DNA of 64,000 nucleotides from [Actinomadura] parvosata subsp. kistnae. GTDB lineage: Bacteria; Actinomycetota; Actinomycetes; Streptosporangiales; Streptosporangiaceae. The position numbers were made by a program, and so were the translations under genes. The notes below the pieces were generated by a model, which was given only the letters and a program-made list of their open reading frames with translations, was not told the origin of the DNA and searched no databases. This document shows positions 1-8,215 of the stretch, in pieces (position 1 is the first letter of the stretch; the number at the start of each line of letters is the position of its first letter). The stretch spans positions 2,777,001 through 2,841,000 of the forward strand of contig NZ_OOHJ01000018.1 of the NCBI RefSeq assembly GCF_900323885.1, given 5' to 3'.

Positions 1-508
1 GGAGGCGGTGTTCCGGTCGTGGCTGGAGCAGGACTACCTGTTCCTGCTGGACTACGTGCGCGTCTTCGCCCGGCTGGCCTGGCAGGCGCCCGACGGGCAT
101 CTGGGTGACCTGGTGGACCTGGCGCACACGACCTTTCACGACGAGCTGAGCCTGCACCGGTCGATGTCGGCGGAGTTCGGGGCCGACCTGGAGGGGGCGG
201 TGAAGGGGCCGGCGTGCGCGGCGTACACGGCGTTCCTGCTGGAGTCGGCGGCCTCGTACGGAGAGGGGCTGGCGGCGCTGTACCCGTGCATGTGGGGATA
301 TTCCAACCTCGGGCGGATCCTGGCGGAGAACCCGCCGAAGGAGCCGCGCTATCGGGCGTGGGTGGACACGTACGCGGATCCGGGGTTCGCGGCGCTGACG
401 GCGCGGATCGGGCAGATGATCGACGAGGCGGGGCCCGATCCTGACCGGGCGGAGGAGCTGTTCACCGAGGGGATGATGCACGAGCTGGCGTTCTGGGACG
501 TGCCCTGA
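1..508 (+). CDS. tenA: TenA/thiaminase II family protein (5' end outside window)
   Basis: The reading frame is open from the first base of the window, so this is the C-terminal ~169 residues of a protein that begins to the left (TenA proteins are normally about 220 aa). The motif WLEQDYLF near the start and the segment YGEGLAALYPCMWGYSNLG are typical of the all-helical TenA/PqqC fold. TenA hydrolyses aminopyrimidine thiamine-degradation products to hydroxymethylpyrimidine (HMP) in the cytoplasm. A TPP riboswitch and a CytX-type HMP permease lie about 3 kb downstream, which supports a salvage role. Family assignment is good; catalytic residues at the N-terminus cannot be checked. Confidence 0.85.
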   Translation, partial: EAVFRSWLEQDYLFLLDYVRVFARLAWQAPDGHLGDLVDLAHTTFHDELSLHRSMSAEFGADLEGAVKGPACAAYTAFLLESAASYGEGLAALYPCMWGYSNLGRILAENPPKEPRYRAWVDTYADPGFAALTARIGQMIDEAGPDPDRAEELFTEGMMHELAFWDVP

Positions 509-553
509 GCCCGGCGAACGTGGACACCGGGGAGTGGCACGTACCCTGGTGGC

Positions 554-1432
554 ATGCCCGAACTTCCCGAAGTGGAGTCGCTCACCCACTTCCTGCGCGA
601 GCGGGCGGTGGGCCGCACGATCCTGGGGGTCGACGTGGTCGCCATCCAGGCGCTCAAGACGTTCGATCCGCCGGTCACCGCGCTCGGCGGGCTGACCGTC
701 ACGGGCGTGGCCAGGCACGGCAAGTTCCTCGACCTCGACTGCGACGGCCTGCACCTGGTGATCCACCTGGCCCGCGCGGGGTGGCTGCGCTGGCGTGACG
801 ACCTGTCCGGCGCCAAGCCGGTGCGGCCGGGCAAGGGGCCGCTGGCGGTGCGGGTGCGGCTGGCGCCCGACGACGAGGGGCTGGCACCGGGGTTCGAGCT
901 GACCGAGGCGGGGACGCAGAAGCGCCTCGCCGTCTATGTCACGAAAAATCCGGACGAAGTGCCGGGCATTGCCGCGCTCGGCCCCGACCCGCTCGCCGAG
1001 GGCTTCACGGTCGACGCGCTCAAGCGGATCATCGGTGGCAACCGCACCCAGATCAAGGGGCTGCTGCGCGACCAGAAGGTGATCGCGGGCATCGGCAACG
1101 CCTACTCCGACGAGGTGCTGCACGCCGCGAAGATGTCCCCGTTCAAGATCGCCGCCACGCTGACCGACGCGCAGATCGCCGACCTGCACGAGGCCATCGT
1201 CACCACGCTGCGCGACGCCGTCGAGCGGGCGCACGGGCTGGCGGCCAAGGATCTCAAGGCGGAGAAGAAGTCGGGCCTGCGCGTGCACAACCGCGCGGGG
1301 CAGCCCTGCGACGTGTGCGGCGACACGATCAGGGAGGTCTCGTTCGCCGACTCCTCGCTGCAGTACTGCCCCACCTGCCAGACAGGCGGCAAGCCGCTGG
1401 CCGACCGCCGCCTGTCCAAGCTGCTCAAATAG
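554..1432 (+). CDS. Fpg/Nei family DNA glycosylase/AP lyase
   Basis: 292 aa, beginning MPELPEVE: Pro2 is the Schiff-base nucleophile and Glu3 the acid of the Fpg/Nei family. A helix-two-turn-helix segment lies around residues 155-210 (RTQIKGLLRDQKVIAGIGNAYSDE) and a C-terminal zinc finger of form C-x2-C-x16-C-x2-C is present at about 254-277. It excises oxidised bases and nicks the abasic site in base-excision repair. The -10-like TACCCT at 542-547 ends six bases before ATG and no Shine-Dalgarno is visible, so translation is probably leaderless. Whether it is the MutM (8-oxoG) or an Nei branch cannot be decided by eye. Its last 14 bp are tandemly duplicated. Confidence 0.93.
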   Translation: MPELPEVESLTHFLRERAVGRTILGVDVVAIQALKTFDPPVTALGGLTVTGVARHGKFLDLDCDGLHLVIHLARAGWLRWRDDLSGAKPVRPGKGPLAVRVRLAPDDEGLAPGFELTEAGTQKRLAVYVTKNPDEVPGIAALGPDPLAEGFTVDALKRIIGGNRTQIKGLLRDQKVIAGIGNAYSDEVLHAAKMSPFKIAATLTDAQIADLHEAIVTTLRDAVERAHGLAAKDLKAEKKSGLRVHNRAGQPCDVCGDTIREVSFADSSLQYCPTCQTGGKPLADRRLSKLLK

Positions 1433-1448
1433 TGCTGCTCAAATAGTG
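1421..1448. repeat. 14-bp tandem duplication across the fpg/MFS convergent ends
   Basis: CTGCTCAAATAGTG occurs twice without a gap (1421-1434 and 1435-1448). The first copy carries the TAG stop of the glycosylase gene; the second is the stop region of the oppositely oriented MFS gene. Confidence 0.9.
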
Positions 1449-2833
1449 CTGAGGGCCCTTTCCCGTACGCGCGTGCGCAGGCCCGCGACCGCGATGACGG
1501 CGGCCAGCAGCGTGGCCGTGACGGGCACCACCAGGGCCGTGCGCATCGCCTCCAGCCCGGCGCCGGCGTCCGTGGCGCCGCCGAGGGCGGCCACGTTCAC
1601 GGCGGTCACCATCGACAGGCCCAGGGCCGCCCCGAACTGGAACGAGGAGTTGATCAGGCCGCCGGCCAGGCCCTGCTCGTGCTCGGCGATGCCGTCCGTG
1701 GCCACGATCGTCAGCGGGCCGTAGACGAAGGCGAACATCAGGCCGATCAGCAGCATCGACGGCAGCATGGCCGCGTACGTCCAGTCCAGACCCACGCCGA
1801 GGAACAACGCGTAGGCCAGCAGGCCCGACAGCAGGCCGCCGAGCACGACCTTGGCGTTGCCGTACCGGTCGACCAGCCAGGGCGTGAGCGTGGGGGCCAG
1901 CACCACGTCCGCGGCGGCGGCCAGCAGGGCCAGGCCCGTCTGGACGGTGGACCAGCCGCGCAGCTCCTGGAGGTAGAGCGTGACCAGGAACTGGAAGCCG
2001 AAGAACGAGGCCGTGAGCAGCGCGGCCATGACGTTCGCGCGGACCAGCGGGCCCGAGCGCAGGATCCCGAGGCGGACGAGGGGGCTGGCGGAGCGGCGCT
2101 CGACGGCGACGAAGAGCGCGAGCAGGGCCAGGCCGGCGGCGAAGGCCCCCATGGTCAGGAGCGGGCCGTCGGAGGGGTGCTCCAGGCGTACGACGCCGTA
2201 GACGAGCAGGATCATCGCCCCCGTGACGGTGATCGCGCCCGCCACGTCGAAGCTCCCCTCCGCGCGGTCGCCCCGGTCCTTGATCAGGGGGATGGCGGCG
2301 ACCAGGATGGCCAGCGCCAGCAGGACGGGGGCGAAGAACACCCAGCGCCAGCCCAGCGCGGCCAGCAGCCCGCCGATCACGAGGCCGAGCGCGAAGCCGC
2401 CGGCGGCGGTGCCCGCGTAGATCAGCAGGGCCCGGTTGCGCTGCGGGCCCTCGGGAAAGTTCGTGGTGATGAGGGACAGGCCGGCAGGCGTCATGAACGC
2501 GGCGGCCACCCCCGTGACGAACCTGGCCACCAGCAGCACCCACCCCTCCTCAGCAAAGCCGCCCAGCCCTGAGAACAGCAGGAACACCACCAGCCAGAGC
2601 AGGAACATCCGCCGCCGCCCCAGCAGGTCGGCCGCCCGCCCGCCGAGCAACATGAAACCGCCGTAACCCAGCACGTACGCGCTCACGACCCCGCTCAGCA
2701 TGCCGGTGGACAACCCCAGGTCGGCCCGGATGGACGGGAGCGCGACGTTCAGCATGGCGACGTCGATGCCCTCAAGGAAGATGGCACCGCACAACACGAT
2801 CAGGACACCCCAGGATCGGGTGGGCACAGGCAT
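1439..2833 (-). CDS. MFS drug/H+ antiporter, DHA2 (EmrB/QacA-like)
   Basis: 464 aa, highly hydrophobic throughout. The N-terminal segment (IFLEGIDVAMLNVALPSI) and the loop GGRAADLLGRRRMF (motif A, between helices 2 and 3) are diagnostic of the DHA2 family of 14-helix multidrug exporters in the cytoplasmic membrane. The substrate cannot be predicted. It is transcribed divergently from an HxlR-type regulator across a 78-bp gap with nested inverted repeats, an arrangement usual for regulator-controlled efflux pumps. The C-terminus converges on the glycosylase gene with only 6 bp between stops. Confidence 0.93.
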   Translation of the reverse strand: MPVPTRSWGVLIVLCGAIFLEGIDVAMLNVALPSIRADLGLSTGMLSGVVSAYVLGYGGFMLLGGRAADLLGRRRMFLLWLVVFLLFSGLGGFAEEGWVLLVARFVTGVAAAFMTPAGLSLITTNFPEGPQRNRALLIYAGTAAGGFALGLVIGGLLAALGWRWVFFAPVLLALAILVAAIPLIKDRGDRAEGSFDVAGAITVTGAMILLVYGVVRLEHPSDGPLLTMGAFAAGLALLALFVAVERRSASPLVRLGILRSGPLVRANVMAALLTASFFGFQFLVTLYLQELRGWSTVQTGLALLAAAADVVLAPTLTPWLVDRYGNAKVVLGGLLSGLLAYALFLGVGLDWTYAAMLPSMLLIGLMFAFVYGPLTIVATDGIAEHEQGLAGGLINSSFQFGAALGLSMVTAVNVAALGGATDAGAGLEAMRTALVVPVTATLLAAVIAVAGLRTRVRERALSTI

Positions 2834-2846
2834 GACAAAGACCCCC

Positions 2847-2881
2847 GGTTACGAATAGGCATTCGGTTCTCTCTTGTAACC
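2847..2881. promoter_or_regulatory. Candidate HxlR operator with nested inverted repeats
   Basis: GGTTAC (2847-2852) and GTAACC (2876-2881) form an inverted repeat; inside it CGAAT (2852-2856) and ATTCG (2861-2865) form a second, 4-bp spaced palindrome. It is the only intergenic space between the divergent pump and regulator genes, so it should hold both promoters and the operator. Confidence 0.55.
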
Positions 2882-2911
2882 GCCCCACATCATGCGCCAG
2901 CATGATTTGTC

Positions 2912-3346
2912 GTGGAAGAAGGCACTTCTCAATCACTCGGTTACTGCGAAGGCACCGTGGACGACGACTACGACGTGCGCCAGTGGGACGTGCGTGAAGA
3001 CTGCGAGGTCCGCCAGATACTCGACCGCATCGCCGACAAGTGGTCGCTGCTGGTCATCGCCCTGCTCGACTGCCAGAGCCTGCGCTTCACCCAGCTCCGC
3101 CGCGAGATCGACGGCATCAGCCAGCGCATGCTCAGCGTCACGCTGCGCCAGCTCGAACGCGACGGCCTGGTCAGCCGCACCGTGCACCCGGTCGTGCCGC
3201 CGCGCGTGGACTACGAGCTGACGCCGCTCGGCCGCACGCTGCACCAGACCATCAAGTCGCTGGTGACGTGGACCGAGCAGCACCAGGAGGAGATCATCGC
3301 CGCCCGTGCTTCCTACGATGCCAGGCGCGAGATGATGGAGACATGA
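2912..3346 (+). CDS. HxlR family winged-helix transcriptional regulator
   Basis: 144 aa. The segment ILDRIADKWSLLVIALL followed by RFTQLRREIDGISQRMLSVTLRQLERDGLVSR is the HxlR winged-helix domain, ending with the wing PPRVDYELTPLGRTL. HxlR proteins often sense redox or electrophiles through Cys; Cys residues are present near the N-terminus (GYCEG, REDCEV). The GTG at 2957 (129 aa, preceded by GAAGG) is an alternative start closer to usual family length. It overlaps the rhodanese gene by ATGA, so the two form an operon, and it probably controls the divergent MFS pump. Confidence 0.9.
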   Translation: MEEGTSQSLGYCEGTVDDDYDVRQWDVREDCEVRQILDRIADKWSLLVIALLDCQSLRFTQLRREIDGISQRMLSVTLRQLERDGLVSRTVHPVVPPRVDYELTPLGRTLHQTIKSLVTWTEQHQEEIIAARASYDARREMMET

Positions 3347-3666
3347 CCGTTCCCGAGATCGAGGCCACCGCCGTTCCCGCAGACGCCTACCTGCTCGACG
3401 TCCGCGAGCAGGACGAATGGCTGGCCGGCCACGCGCCTGAGGCCGTCCACATCCCCATGACCCAGATCCAGGGCCGGGTGGACGAGGTGCCGAGCGACCG
3501 TCCCGTCTACGTCGTCTGCCGGGTGGGCGGCCGGTCCATGAACGTGGCGGCCTGGCTCAACCAGCTCGGGCGCGAGGCGATCAACGTGGGCGGCGGCATG
3601 CAGGCGTGGGAGTCCGCCCGCCGGCCGATGGTCAGCGAAACGGGACAGCCGCCGTACGTCGCGTGA
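3343..3666 (+). CDS. Single-domain rhodanese-like protein
   Basis: 107 aa single rhodanese domain: LLDVREQDEWLAGHAPEAVHIPM at the start and the active-site loop CRVGGRS at about residues 60-66, where Cys carries the persulfide. Rhodaneses transfer sulfane sulfur in the cytoplasm. The ATG overlaps the stop of the HxlR gene (ATGA), so translation is probably coupled; linkage to an HxlR regulator suggests sulfur or electrophile stress, which is an inference. Confidence 0.92.
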   Translation: MTVPEIEATAVPADAYLLDVREQDEWLAGHAPEAVHIPMTQIQGRVDEVPSDRPVYVVCRVGGRSMNVAAWLNQLGREAINVGGGMQAWESARRPMVSETGQPPYVA

Positions 3667-3724
3667 ACTCGCCCACTATGGTGGTTCTGCCGTCATTGAG
3701 GCATGATGAGGGCACAAACTACAG

Positions 3725-3817
3725 ATCGTCGCGGGAGCTTGGGGCAACCAGGCTGAGAGGGCAGATACCGCTGCTGCCGACCGCCTGAACCTGTCCGGGT
3801 AATGCCGGCGTAGGGAG
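3725..3817 (+). promoter_or_regulatory. TPP riboswitch (THI box)
   Basis: The conserved core is readable: CTGAGAG at 3753-3759, then GATACCG, and the 3' part CTGAACCTGTCCGGGTAATGCCGGCGTAGGGAG ending six bases before the permease ATG (given here only as positions 3784-3817 for the full motif). The AGGGAG at 3812-3817 doubles as the ribosome-binding site, so thiamine pyrophosphate binding should hide it and block translation. Confidence 0.95.
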
Positions 3818-3823
3818 TGTGCG

Positions 3824-5140
3824 ATGTCGCATGTCGCCGACGAAGTTCCGCTGACACTCGAAGGGCGGCCGCCGAAGACGCTGGGCGTGCTCGACCAGGG
3901 CGCGCTCTGGGCGAACCTCGGCGTCAGCCTTCTCGGCTTCTCCGGGGCGATGTTCCTGGTCGACCCGCTGGGCAACGCCCCGCTGAGCCTCGCGGCGGCG
4001 CTCGTGGCCACCGTGGTCGGCAGCCTGATCGGCACGGCCATGGTGGGCCTGTCGGCGGTGCCGGGCACGCAGACGGGGCAGCCGGCGATGGTGCTGCTGC
4101 GCGGGCTGTTCGGCGCCCGGATCTCGTACGTGCCGACGGTGCTGAACATCGTGCAGATGCTCGGCTGGGGCGCGTTCGAGCTGTGGGTGATCGCCACCGC
4201 CGCGGGCACGATCTTCCCCGTGCCGTACGCGGTGTGGGTGATCGTGGCCGGGGTGCTGACCACGGCGCTGACGATCTGGCCGCTCGGCTCGATCCGGGTC
4301 CTGCGCCGGTACGTGACCGTCGGGGTGATCGTCGCGCTGGTCTGGTTCGCCTGGTTCTTCCTGCGGGAGGCGCCGCCGCAGGATGGCGGCTCGTGGACGG
4401 CCTTCCCCGCCGCGGTCGACTACGTGATCGCGCTGTCGGTGTCGTGGGTGCCGATGGCGGCCGACTTCGCCCGGCACTCGCGCTCCACCGGCGCCGCCTT
4501 CACCGGGGTCGTCGGCGGCTACACGCTGGCCCAGGTGGCCTGCCTGGGGCTCGGCGTGTACGCGGTGGCGCTGGCGGGCGACGCCGACTCGGTGTTCGGC
4601 ACGTTCGTCGCGGTGCCGCTGGGCGCGTTGTTCTTCGCGATCCTGGTGCTGCGCGAGACCGACCAGTCGTTCGCCAACGTCTACTCCACCACGGTCTCGC
4701 TGCAGAACCTGATGCCCCGCGTGGACCGCCGGGTCTTCTCTGTCGCCATCGGCGTGCTCACCGTCGTGATCGCCCTGCTCGTGGACGTGACCTCGTACGG
4801 CGCGTTCCTGGGCGTGATCGGCGCGGTGTTCGTGCCGATGTTCGCGGTGCTGGCCGTGGACTACTTCCTGCTGGGCGGCGCCCGGCGCTGGAACACCGAG
4901 GAGTGGGCGCCGTCGCGCTGGTCGATGCTGGTGCCGTGGGCGCTGGGCTTCGCGGCCTACTGGCTGACGACCTCGACGCCGACGATCGCGGCGTGGGACG
5001 CGTTCTGGGCCGGCGTGCGCGAGGCCATCGGCTTCACCCGGCAGGTGTGGATGAACGGCGCGCTGGGCGGCGCGCTGGTGGCCGCCGTGGTCACGCTGCT
5101 CATCGGCCTGCTGGTGCGGAGGCCTTCCGTTCGACGTTGA
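3824..5140 (+). CDS. cytX: NCS1-type permease, putative HMP transporter (CytX-like)
   Basis: 438 aa, about 12 hydrophobic helices with the NCS1 nucleobase/cation symporter pattern (GVLDQGALWANLGVSLLGF at the N-terminus; VSWVPMAADFARHS mid-protein, the substrate region). The direct TPP riboswitch upstream identifies it as the CytX branch, importing hydroxymethylpyrimidine for thiamine synthesis rather than cytosine. The 3' end overlaps the convergent ogt gene by 41 bp. Cytosine permease is the main alternative, made unlikely by the riboswitch. Confidence 0.9.
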   Translation: MSHVADEVPLTLEGRPPKTLGVLDQGALWANLGVSLLGFSGAMFLVDPLGNAPLSLAAALVATVVGSLIGTAMVGLSAVPGTQTGQPAMVLLRGLFGARISYVPTVLNIVQMLGWGAFELWVIATAAGTIFPVPYAVWVIVAGVLTTALTIWPLGSIRVLRRYVTVGVIVALVWFAWFFLREAPPQDGGSWTAFPAAVDYVIALSVSWVPMAADFARHSRSTGAAFTGVVGGYTLAQVACLGLGVYAVALAGDADSVFGTFVAVPLGALFFAILVLRETDQSFANVYSTTVSLQNLMPRVDRRVFSVAIGVLTVVIALLVDVTSYGAFLGVIGAVFVPMFAVLAVDYFLLGGARRWNTEEWAPSRWSMLVPWALGFAAYWLTTSTPTIAAWDAFWAGVREAIGFTRQVWMNGALGGALVAAVVTLLIGLLVRRPSVRR

Positions 5141-5678
5141 GCAGGTGCTGCTTGGCGTGCTGCCCGCCCGCGTAGTCGCCGAGCGCGCCGTCCTCGCGCA
5201 CCACCCGGTGGCAGGGCACGATCACGCAGACGGGGTTGGAGGCGAGGGCGTTGCCGATGGCGCGCAGCGCGCGCGGCCGGCCGATGCTCTCGCCGATGCG
5301 CTCCAGCGTCGTGGTGGTGCCGTAGGGGACGGCCATGGTCTTCTGCAGCACCGTGCGCGCGAACGGCGTGGCCAGCGCCAGGTCCACCGGTGTGGCGAAC
5401 GTGCGCAGCCGCCCCGAGAAGTACGCGTCGAGCTCTCTGCGCACCGGGTCGAGCCGCCTGGCGTCGGGCCCGATGAACCTGCCCACGTGCCGGCTGACCA
5501 GCTCGTACACGTCGTTCTCTGCCTCGAAGCTGCACGCCGCGATGCCCTTGCCGGTGACGGCCAGCACCAGCCTGCCCACGGCGCCGTCGTAGGTGCCGAA
5601 GGCGATGTCGGGCGGGGTCTCGCCCCGATAGGTGCTGGAGGTCACCCGCAACAGGGCATCGAGATCGTTGCTCGACAT
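5100..5678 (-). CDS. ogt: Methylated-DNA--protein-cysteine S-methyltransferase
   Basis: 192 aa from the chosen ATG, which has GGAGGG eight bases upstream; a GTG ten codons earlier is possible. The active-site PCHRV (the Cys accepts the alkyl group) is followed by the usual GALGDYAGG loop and LLNVE end of Ogt/MGMT enzymes. It is a suicide repair protein for O6-alkylguanine. It converges with cytX and diverges from the sensor kinase gene, so it is likely monocistronic. Confidence 0.93.
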   Translation of the reverse strand: MSSNDLDALLRVTSSTYRGETPPDIAFGTYDGAVGRLVLAVTGKGIAACSFEAENDVYELVSRHVGRFIGPDARRLDPVRRELDAYFSGRLRTFATPVDLALATPFARTVLQKTMAVPYGTTTTLERIGESIGRPRALRAIGNALASNPVCVIVPCHRVVREDGALGDYAGGQHAKQHLLNVERKASAPAGR

Positions 5679-5772
5679 GCCTCGCACCCTCCCACCGCCG
5701 GGAATCACCGTGACCGCAGCGTATCGGACGGATCTCCCGACGCACCCACCGCACCACGTGCACTATGGAGTA

Positions 5773-7641
5773 GTGGGGGACGAATGGGCCGGTAGTGACG
5801 ATGAGATCGCTCGCGCGGCGCTCGCCAGCTCGCCCAACGCCGTCGTGGCGCTCGACCGGGACCAGAGCGTGCTGGTGTGGAACGCCGCGGCGGAGCGGGT
5901 GTTCGGCTGGAGCGCGGACGAGGTGATCGGGCGCAGGGCGCCCATCGTGCCGGACGAGCTGACCACCGAGCACACCGCCGCCCTGGAGCGGGTGCGCACG
6001 GGTGAGCCCGTGTCGCTGCGCACCAGGCGCCTGCACAGCAACGGCACCCTGCTCGACCTGCGGGTGGACATCAGCGCGTTGCGCCTGGGCAGCGCCGTGG
6101 GCGGCTACGTGTGCGTCTACCATCCGGCGCTGGCCGACCACGTGGCCAGGGAGCGGGTGGCGCGCCGGGCCAGGCTCGTGCGCCGGCTCACCGACGTCGT
6201 GGGCGACATCAACTCCGAGCTGGAGCTGTCGGCGGTGCTCGACCGGATCTCGGCCAGCCTCACCGAGCTGACCGGCGCGGACGCGGGTGGTTTCGTGCTC
6301 ATCGAGGGGGAACGGCTGCGGCTGGTCAGTACGTACCAGCTGCCCGCTTCGATCAGGGGCACCACCACCGAGCTGCGCACGAGCCTCGTGGACAAACTTT
6401 TACGGACGGGGAAGACCGTGCTGCTGGAGTCGCACGGTCTCGACGACCTTGTGTGGGCCCGGCTGAGCGGGCTGCACACGATCGCGCTGGGGCTGGCCGC
6501 CGTGGGCGGGCGGCCGTACGGCGCGCTCTACGCGTTGTTCGCCAACAGCACACCGGGCCACCTGGAGCTGGAGCTGCTGGAGCTGCTGGCCGGGCACGCG
6601 GGCATCGCGGTCGGGAACGCGGTGGCCTACCAGGAGGCGGTGCGGCAGCGGGCGTACGAGCGGGCGGTGTTCGACGCCAGCGCCGACGGCATCGCCGTGC
6701 TCGACGAGGACGGCCGGGTCGTGCGCTGGAACCCGGCGGCGGCCGGGCTGACCGCGCTGCCCGTCGAGTCCGTGCTCGGCGGGCCGCCGCCGTTCCCCGT
6801 GCCGTCGGCCGGGGAGAAGGGCACCTTCCAGCTCGACAACGGGCGCTGGCTGGACGTCGTCAGCGCCCGGATCGAGGAGACCGGCGAGGTCGTCGTCGAC
6901 TTCCGCGACGTGACCGCGGCCAAGGAGCTGGAGGAGGCCAAGGACCTGTTCCTGGCCACGACCAGCCACGAGCTGCGCACCCCGATCACGATCGTGCGCG
7001 GGTTCGCCAGTACGCTCGACTCGCGCTGGGACAAGATGAGCGACCCCGAGCGCCGCGCCGCCGTGCACACGATCGCCGAGCGGGCCAGGTCGCTGGGCGA
7101 GCTGATGGACCACTTGCTGCTGGGCGCCAGGGCGGGCGCGGACGAGCTGAAGGTGCGGATCGAGGAGTTCGACCTGGCCGAGCGGATCGACGGGGCCACA
7201 CTTGGGTTGCCCTCCTTGTCGGACCGGCACCGGGTGGAGGTGGAGCTGGCCGAGGGGCTGCCGTACGTGCTGGGCGACGCGCTGGCCACCGATATCATCC
7301 TCGGCCAGCTGCTGGAGAACGCGTTCAAGTATTCGCCCAGGGGTGGGCTCATCAGCGTGGGGGCCTGGCCGGAGGAGGACAACGTGGTCGTCGTGGTCGA
7401 TGATGAGGGGGTCGGTATCGCCCCGCCTGACCGGGAGCGGATCTTTGAGCGGTTCGTCCAGGTGGACAGCGGCGACCGGAGACGGTTTGGTGGAGTAGGG
7501 CTCGGGCTCTACATCGTCCGCAGCCTCGCCAGAGCACAGGGGGGAGATGTCAGCGCGCATCCGAGACCGGGAGGGGGCACCAGAATGCGGCTCGTCCTCA
7601 GGTGTGCTTCCCCTATCCGATCCGACACACCGATGCGGTAA
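5773..7641 (+). CDS. Cytosolic PAS-GAF-PAS sensor histidine kinase
   Basis: About 622 aa without membrane helices. Order: PAS (~15-115; ALASSPNAVVALDRDQSVLVWNAAAERVFGW pattern), GAF (~145-290), second PAS (~295-385), HisKA with ATTSHELRTPITIVRGFA (phospho-His about residue 398), and HATPase with N box ENAFKYSPRGG, G1 DDEGVGI and G2 GVGLGLYIV. No response regulator is adjacent, so it is an orphan. The start is uncertain: GTG 5773 lies just after TATGGAGT and may be leaderless, GTG 5758 is an alternative. It contains a TTA leucine codon at 6400-6402, so expression may depend on the bldA tRNA. Confidence 0.88.
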   Translation: MGDEWAGSDDEIARAALASSPNAVVALDRDQSVLVWNAAAERVFGWSADEVIGRRAPIVPDELTTEHTAALERVRTGEPVSLRTRRLHSNGTLLDLRVDISALRLGSAVGGYVCVYHPALADHVARERVARRARLVRRLTDVVGDINSELELSAVLDRISASLTELTGADAGGFVLIEGERLRLVSTYQLPASIRGTTTELRTSLVDKLLRTGKTVLLESHGLDDLVWARLSGLHTIALGLAAVGGRPYGALYALFANSTPGHLELELLELLAGHAGIAVGNAVAYQEAVRQRAYERAVFDASADGIAVLDEDGRVVRWNPAAAGLTALPVESVLGGPPPFPVPSAGEKGTFQLDNGRWLDVVSARIEETGEVVVDFRDVTAAKELEEAKDLFLATTSHELRTPITIVRGFASTLDSRWDKMSDPERRAAVHTIAERARSLGELMDHLLLGARAGADELKVRIEEFDLAERIDGATLGLPSLSDRHRVEVELAEGLPYVLGDALATDIILGQLLENAFKYSPRGGLISVGAWPEEDNVVVVVDDEGVGIAPPDRERIFERFVQVDSGDRRRFGGVGLGLYIVRSLARAQGGDVSAHPRPGGGTRMRLVLRCASPIRSDTPMR

Positions 7642-7783
7642 CGAGGTGGTCACGGTTGAGCTGATCTATCGTCCAATGTGTACAAGCTGTGATCGAGATG
7701 CGGTTTCTGGGATCGAGTAACGGGGCATTTCGGTCGTACCGGGGAGTGTTCCCGCGGGGGGCACAGGTAACGGGGAGGTGGGT

Positions 7784-8215
7784 GTGTCAAGCGTGGTGCT
7801 GCTGCCGTACGCGCCGTCCAGCGTTGCCGTCGCCCGCCAGCGTCTGAGCACTGACCTGCAGGACAGCGGGGTCTTTGCCGCCGCGATCGACGATGCGGTG
7901 CTGGTGGTGAGCGAGTTGCTGAGCAACGCGCTGCGGCACGCGCATCCGCTGCCGTCGGGCATGGTGAGGGTCGCCTGGCTGCGCAGTGACGATCACATCG
8001 AAGTGGCGGTGAGCGACGGGGGTGCGGCCACGGAGCCGCGGGCGGGCCGCCCGACCCTGTCCTCGCTCGGGGGCCGGGGGCTGGGCATCGTGGAGTACGT
8101 GGCGGAGAGCTGGGGAGTCAGGCACGACGGCGACACCACGACCGTCTGGGCCATCCTGCCCGCTCCCAGCCAGTCGATGAACGGGCAGGTGGCGGCCCTG
8201 CGAGAGGTCAGCTAG
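7784..8215 (+). CDS. RsbW-like ATP-binding protein (HATPase_c_2, anti-sigma kinase family)
   Basis: 143 aa from GTG 7784, chosen because GGGGAGG ends five bases before it. Shows the GHKL fold motifs of SpoIIAB/RsbW relatives: N box VVSELLSNALRHA, G1 AVSDGG, G2 GGRGLGIVEYVAESWG. Such proteins bind sigma factors or phosphorylate STAS antagonists; actinomycetes encode dozens. STAS proteins in this window (11883 and 30306) are possible partners but no partner is adjacent. It lies 142 bp after the sensor kinase and may or may not be co-transcribed. Confidence 0.9.
   Translation: MSSVVLLPYAPSSVAVARQRLSTDLQDSGVFAAAIDDAVLVVSELLSNALRHAHPLPSGMVRVAWLRSDDHIEVAVSDGGAATEPRAGRPTLSSLGGRGLGIVEYVAESWGVRHDGDTTTVWAILPAPSQSMNGQVAALREVS

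Noticed and set aside
3817..5175. Alternative plus-strand frame over cytX
   Set aside because: Arg/Gly-rich shadow; the hydrophobic NCS1 frame has the riboswitch-linked ribosome-binding site.
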